Source: Roseobacter cerasinus
Lineage (GTDB): Bacteria > Pseudomonadota > Alphaproteobacteria > Rhodobacterales > Rhodobacteraceae
Length of the DNA stretch: 64,000 nt
Reading direction: 5' to 3'
Assembly (NCBI RefSeq): GCF_009811755.1
Contig: NZ_BLIV01000002.1
Location: forward strand, 117,001 to 181,000
Part shown: piece by piece, positions 61,356 to 64,000 of the stretch
How the letters are laid out: each line of letters starts with the position of its first letter
Numbering within the stretch: position 1 is the stretch's first letter
Made by a program: the position numbers and the translations under genes
The notes under the pieces: generated by a model
Database searches by the model: none
The model's input: the letters and a program-made list of their open reading frames with translations, nothing else
Told to the model about the DNA's origin: nothing

Positions 61356-61943
61356 ATGAGCAGAACTCTTCGCGCTTTGGGATTGGTTGTTTTGGTTGCC
61401 TCTTGCGGGGGTGGCCAGGGCACGGCACCGCGTCATCTGGATGACGCGTGCAGAATCGCCGATGAGCGCCCGGACTACATCAAAGCGTTCCAGAGAACGG
61501 AACAGAAATGGGGTGTGCCTGTGCATGTGCAGATGGCCACCATGCATCAGGAGAGCAAATTTATCTCCAATGCCCGGACCCCGCATCGCTATGCGCTTGG
61601 GGTCATCCCCATGGGGCGCGTTTCGAGCGCCTATGGCTACGCCCAGGCCCTCGATGGCACCTGGGAGGACTATAAGCGCGCCACGGGCAAACGGTTTGCA
61701 CGGCGCGACCGCATCCGCGATGCGTCTGATTTCATGGGGTGGTACATGGTGACCAGCCGGTCCAAGAACGGCATCCCGCTCTCGGACGCGCGCAACCAGT
61801 ATCTGGCCTATCACGAAGGCCACACCGGCTATGCGCGCGGTAGCTACAACCGCAAATCCTGGCTGCTGAATGTTGCCAACAAGGTGGATGCGCGGGCAGA
61901 TGTCTACCAGGCGCAGCTGGCGACCTGTAACCTGCGCCGCTAG
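61356..61943 (+). CDS. Lytic-transglycosylase-like lipoprotein
   Basis: 195 residues with a lipoprotein signal (ALGLVVLVASC, lipobox VASC). The SLT-like motif is VHVQMATMHQESKFISNA, where the Glu in QES is the catalytic position. YGYAQALDGTWEDYKRATGKR and AYHEGHTGYARGSY resemble the remaining SLT core. It should be an outer-membrane or periplasmic murein enzyme. ATG 61356 has GAGAGG upstream. Confidence 0.82.
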   Translation: MSRTLRALGLVVLVASCGGGQGTAPRHLDDACRIADERPDYIKAFQRTEQKWGVPVHVQMATMHQESKFISNARTPHRYALGVIPMGRVSSAYGYAQALDGTWEDYKRATGKRFARRDRIRDASDFMGWYMVTSRSKNGIPLSDARNQYLAYHEGHTGYARGSYNRKSWLLNVANKVDARADVYQAQLATCNLRR

Positions 61944-62001
61944 GGCAAACAGCGTCGAGTGATGGGGACATCTCAGGCCCGTCACCCGACGCACCGGGGC
62001 A

Positions 62002-62607
62002 TCAACGATCGCGGTCGCGTTGTGCCCGTTGCGGGTCGAACAGGGTGCTGCTCAGGCTCATACCGGTCTCCAGCGCATCCAGTACAACGGTGGTTTGTCC
62101 ACCATTGGCGTCATAAATCACCCATTGGCGCAGCTGCACGGGATCGTCGGTAAAGCTCATGCGGATGCTGCCCTGCTCCGGGTTCTTGGGGTCCTGCGCG
62201 GTCACGACCGTCGCCTCACCATCGAAATCGTGGCCCACAACCATGCGCGCCTGCCCCAGATTGACCTGGCGCGCCAGGATCAAAGACAATGGCGTCCGAC
62301 GCAGCGGATAGGTCTCAGGCGGCTGGTTCGACTTTCCATCGATGATATAGACCGCATTCGCGCTGGCCAGCACCAGCGCCTGCTCGGGCGGGTCATATTC
62401 AAAGCGCATCCTGCCGGGGCGGCTGATGTAGAGCGTGCCTGTGCTGACCGAGCCGTCATCGTTGATCTGCCGGAACGTGCCCTGCGCGGTCTTGAGACTG
62501 TTCAGATAGGCCGAAATCTCGCTCAACGGCAGTTTTTCCGCAGCCGCAGATCCGGCAGCCATCACACTCATGCAAAAGGCAGCAACGGTCGAACTCAGAC
62601 GTGTCAT
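62002..62607 (-). CDS. lolA: Outer-membrane lipoprotein carrier protein LolA
   Basis: 201 residues with a signal peptide (AAFCMSVMAAGSAAAEKLPL). ISAYLNSLKTAQGTFRQINDDGSVSTGTLYISRPGRMRFEYDPPE and SLILARQVNLGQARMV are LolA features: the LolA-type open beta-barrel that ferries lipoproteins across the periplasm. ATG 62607 was chosen because it begins the signal peptide; the longer open frame upstream is a shadow. It lies downstream of ftsK. Confidence 0.93.
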   Translation of the reverse strand: MTRLSSTVAAFCMSVMAAGSAAAEKLPLSEISAYLNSLKTAQGTFRQINDDGSVSTGTLYISRPGRMRFEYDPPEQALVLASANAVYIIDGKSNQPPETYPLRRTPLSLILARQVNLGQARMVVGHDFDGEATVVTAQDPKNPEQGSIRMSFTDDPVQLRQWVIYDANGGQTTVVLDALETGMSLSSTLFDPQRAQRDRDR

Positions 62608-62725
62608 ACAGGGCTCCTCAGCCAACCAATCTCCGACCCGACATAAGATCGGGCGGGCTGATATGCGATAGCAGCGGTGAAAACCCGCCTGATATCTCAG
62701 GGATCGCGGATCTAACGCGCGAGGT

Positions 62726-64000
62726 TCAGCCTTGTTCCGGCACCAGAATCTCGCGCTTGCCCACGTGGTTCGCGGCCGAGACCAACCCCTGTTCTTCCAT
62801 CTGCTCCACAAGGCGCGCGGCCTTGTTGTAGCCAATGGCGAGTTTCCGCTGGATGTAGCTGGTCGAGCATTTGCGGTCGTTGATCACCACCTGCACCGCC
62901 TGATCATAGAGCGCATCTTCCCCATCTGTGTTGCCACCAAGCCCCAGCACAAGGTCGATGTCGCTTTCCTTGTCGTCCGACGGCCCCTCGACCACGCCCG
63001 ATACATAGTCCGGCGCGCCATAGGCCTTGAGGTGGTTCACAATCTCCTCCACCTCTTCATCGGACACAAACGGCCCGTGGCACCGCGTGATCTTGGCCCC
63101 GCCCGCCATATAGAGCATGTCGCCCATGCCCAGCAGTTGCTCCGCCCCCATCTCGCCCAGAATGGTGCGGCTGTCGATTTTCGAGGTCACCTGGAAAGAA
63201 ATCCGCGTGGGGAAGTTCGCCTTGATCGTTCCGGTGATCACGTCGACCGACGGGCGTTGTGTCGCCATGATCAGATGAATGCCTGAGGCCCGCGCCATCT
63301 GCGCCAGACGCTGGATGCAGGCCTCGATTTCCTTACCCGCGACCATCATAAGGTCGGCCATCTCGTCCACGATCACGACGATGTAGGGCAGCGCCTCGGG
63401 CGTGTTCTCCTCGGTCTCGAAGACCGGCTCGCCGGTCTCATCGTCAAAACCGGTCTGCACTGTGCGGGTGAACATCTCACCTTTGGCCAGCGCCTCGCGG
63501 ACACGGCCATTGAACCCTTCGATGTTGCGCACGCCCATCTTGGACATCTTGCGATAGCGCTCTTCCATCTCGCCCACGACCCATTTCAGGGCCACAACCG
63601 CTTTCTTCGGATCGGTCACAACCGGGCTGAGCAGATGGGGGATGCCGTCATAAACGCTGAGTTCCAGCATCTTCGGGTCGATCATGATCATACGGCATTC
63701 TTCCGGCGTCAGCTTGTAAAGCAGTGACAGGATGAAGGTGTTGATCGCCACGGATTTACCGGACCCGGTCGTCCCTGCGATCAACAGGTGGGGCATCTTG
63801 GCGAGGTTCGCGACCACCGGGTCACCGCCAATATCCTTGCCCAGAGCGAGCGGCAGGCGCATGTTGCTGTCGCCAAAGTCGCGGGCCGACAGGATCTCGC
63901 GCAGCACGACCTTCTCACGGCTGTCGTTGGGCAGTTCGATCCCGATGACCGAGCGGCCCGGAACGGTCGAGACCCGCGCCGACAGCGCCGCCATGGAGCG
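62726..64000 (-). CDS. ftsK: DNA translocase FtsK, C-terminal part (5' end beyond window)
   Basis: The last 424 codons are present; the N-terminal membrane domain and linker lie outside. Walker [20 protein letters not shown], Walker [20 protein letters not shown], and [29 protein letters not shown] are the RecA-like motor. The final 70 residues ([49 protein letters not shown]) form the KOPS-reading gamma domain. It is a chromosome segregation and dimer-resolution motor at the septum. Confidence 0.97.
   Translation of the reverse strand, partial: RSMAALSARVSTVPGRSVIGIELPNDSREKVVLREILSARDFGDSNMRLPLALGKDIGGDPVVANLAKMPHLLIAGTTGSGKSVAINTFILSLLYKLTPEECRMIMIDPKMLELSVYDGIPHLLSPVVTDPKKAVVALKWVVGEMEERYRKMSKMGVRNIEGFNGRVREALAKGEMFTRTVQTGFDDETGEPVFETEENTPEALPYIVVIVDEMADLMMVAGKEIEACIQRLAQMARASGIHLIMATQRPSVDVITGTIKANFPTRISFQVTSKIDSRTILGEMGAEQLLGMGDMLYMAGGAKITRCHGPFVSDEEVEEIVNHLKAYGAPDYVSGVVEGPSDDKESDIDLVLGLGGNTDGEDALYDQAVQVVINDRKCSTSYIQRKLAIGYNKAARLVEQMEEQGLVSAANHVGKREILVPEQG

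Noticed and set aside
1-64000. CRISPR arrays, prophage, integrative elements, tRNA or rRNA genes
   Set aside because: No regularly spaced direct repeats, integrase, transposase, phage structural genes or recognisable tRNA cloverleaf were seen.

Overview
The window comes from a high-GC alphaproteobacterium, most probably a marine Rhodobacteraceae (Roseobacter group) strain. The evidence is the GC-rich codon use, a VPLPA-type C-terminal sorting tail, the rsmB / heparinase-like / purH run, SDHAF4-, BamF- and HspQ-like proteins of the alphaproteobacterial type, dimethylglycine-dehydrogenase-like genes, and short intergenic repeats built on CTCCGGCGGGAGTATTT that I remember (unverified) as common in that family. 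The window is chromosomal housekeeping DNA mixed with catabolic modules. I see no prophage, integrase, transposase, CRISPR array, tRNA or rRNA. No gene-free stretch exceeds 300 bases.

Layout. 1-8139: hexuronate catabolism. kdgK, uxuB, uxaC and uxuA take glucuronate to KDPG; three tandem Gfo/Idh/MocA dehydrogenases of unknown substrate lie between them, and the tail of a DMT exporter precedes them. 8380-11411: rmuC and mutL. 11567-17413: purine ring degradation (puuD urate oxidase, NCS2 permease, allA, allE, a puuE-uraD fusion, uraH). 17504-20893: deoC plus a double-length aldehyde dehydrogenase. 20978-29480: a minus-strand run of rsmB, heparinase-like, purH, lspA, BamF-like lipoprotein and two M16 peptidase homologues. 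29550-41429: SDHAF4, dapB, rbfA, a phosphodiester glycosidase, truB, rpsO, pnp and several small or unknown genes, ending in a VPLPA-tailed SGNH hydrolase. 41534-47336: Lrp regulator, 1-Cys peroxiredoxin, aldehyde dehydrogenase, cNMP-EAL protein, ArsR/SRPBCC pair and pseudouridine synthase. 47474-54840: a six-gene minus-strand operon (XRE-cupin regulator, LysE exporter, GFA protein, two FAD-GcvT dehydrogenases flanking a homocysteine methyltransferase) that reads as glycine betaine to glycine demethylation. 55040-64000: free-methionine-sulfoxide reductase, RidA/YafY pair, thiolase, anti-sigma module, gamma-glutamyltransferase, HspQ, a lytic-transglycosylase-like lipoprotein, lolA and the 3' part of ftsK.

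Regulatory structure visible in the DNA: tandem 25-bp dyads upstream of the XRE-cupin gene, tandem dyads upstream of the ArsR gene, one dyad between ridA and the YafY-type gene, stem-loops in the pnp and rpsO leaders, and several intrinsic terminators. Three families of intergenic palindromic repeats recur. A further palindrome cluster lies in frame inside kdgK and appears to add about 40 residues to the enzyme.

I did not find an unmistakable new biological system. The best leads are the betaine-like operon with its tandem operators, the three dehydrogenases in the uronate cluster, the repeat-derived insert in kdgK, and the unknown membrane-anchored protein at 34728-35405. All calls come from reading the sequence; no database search was run.
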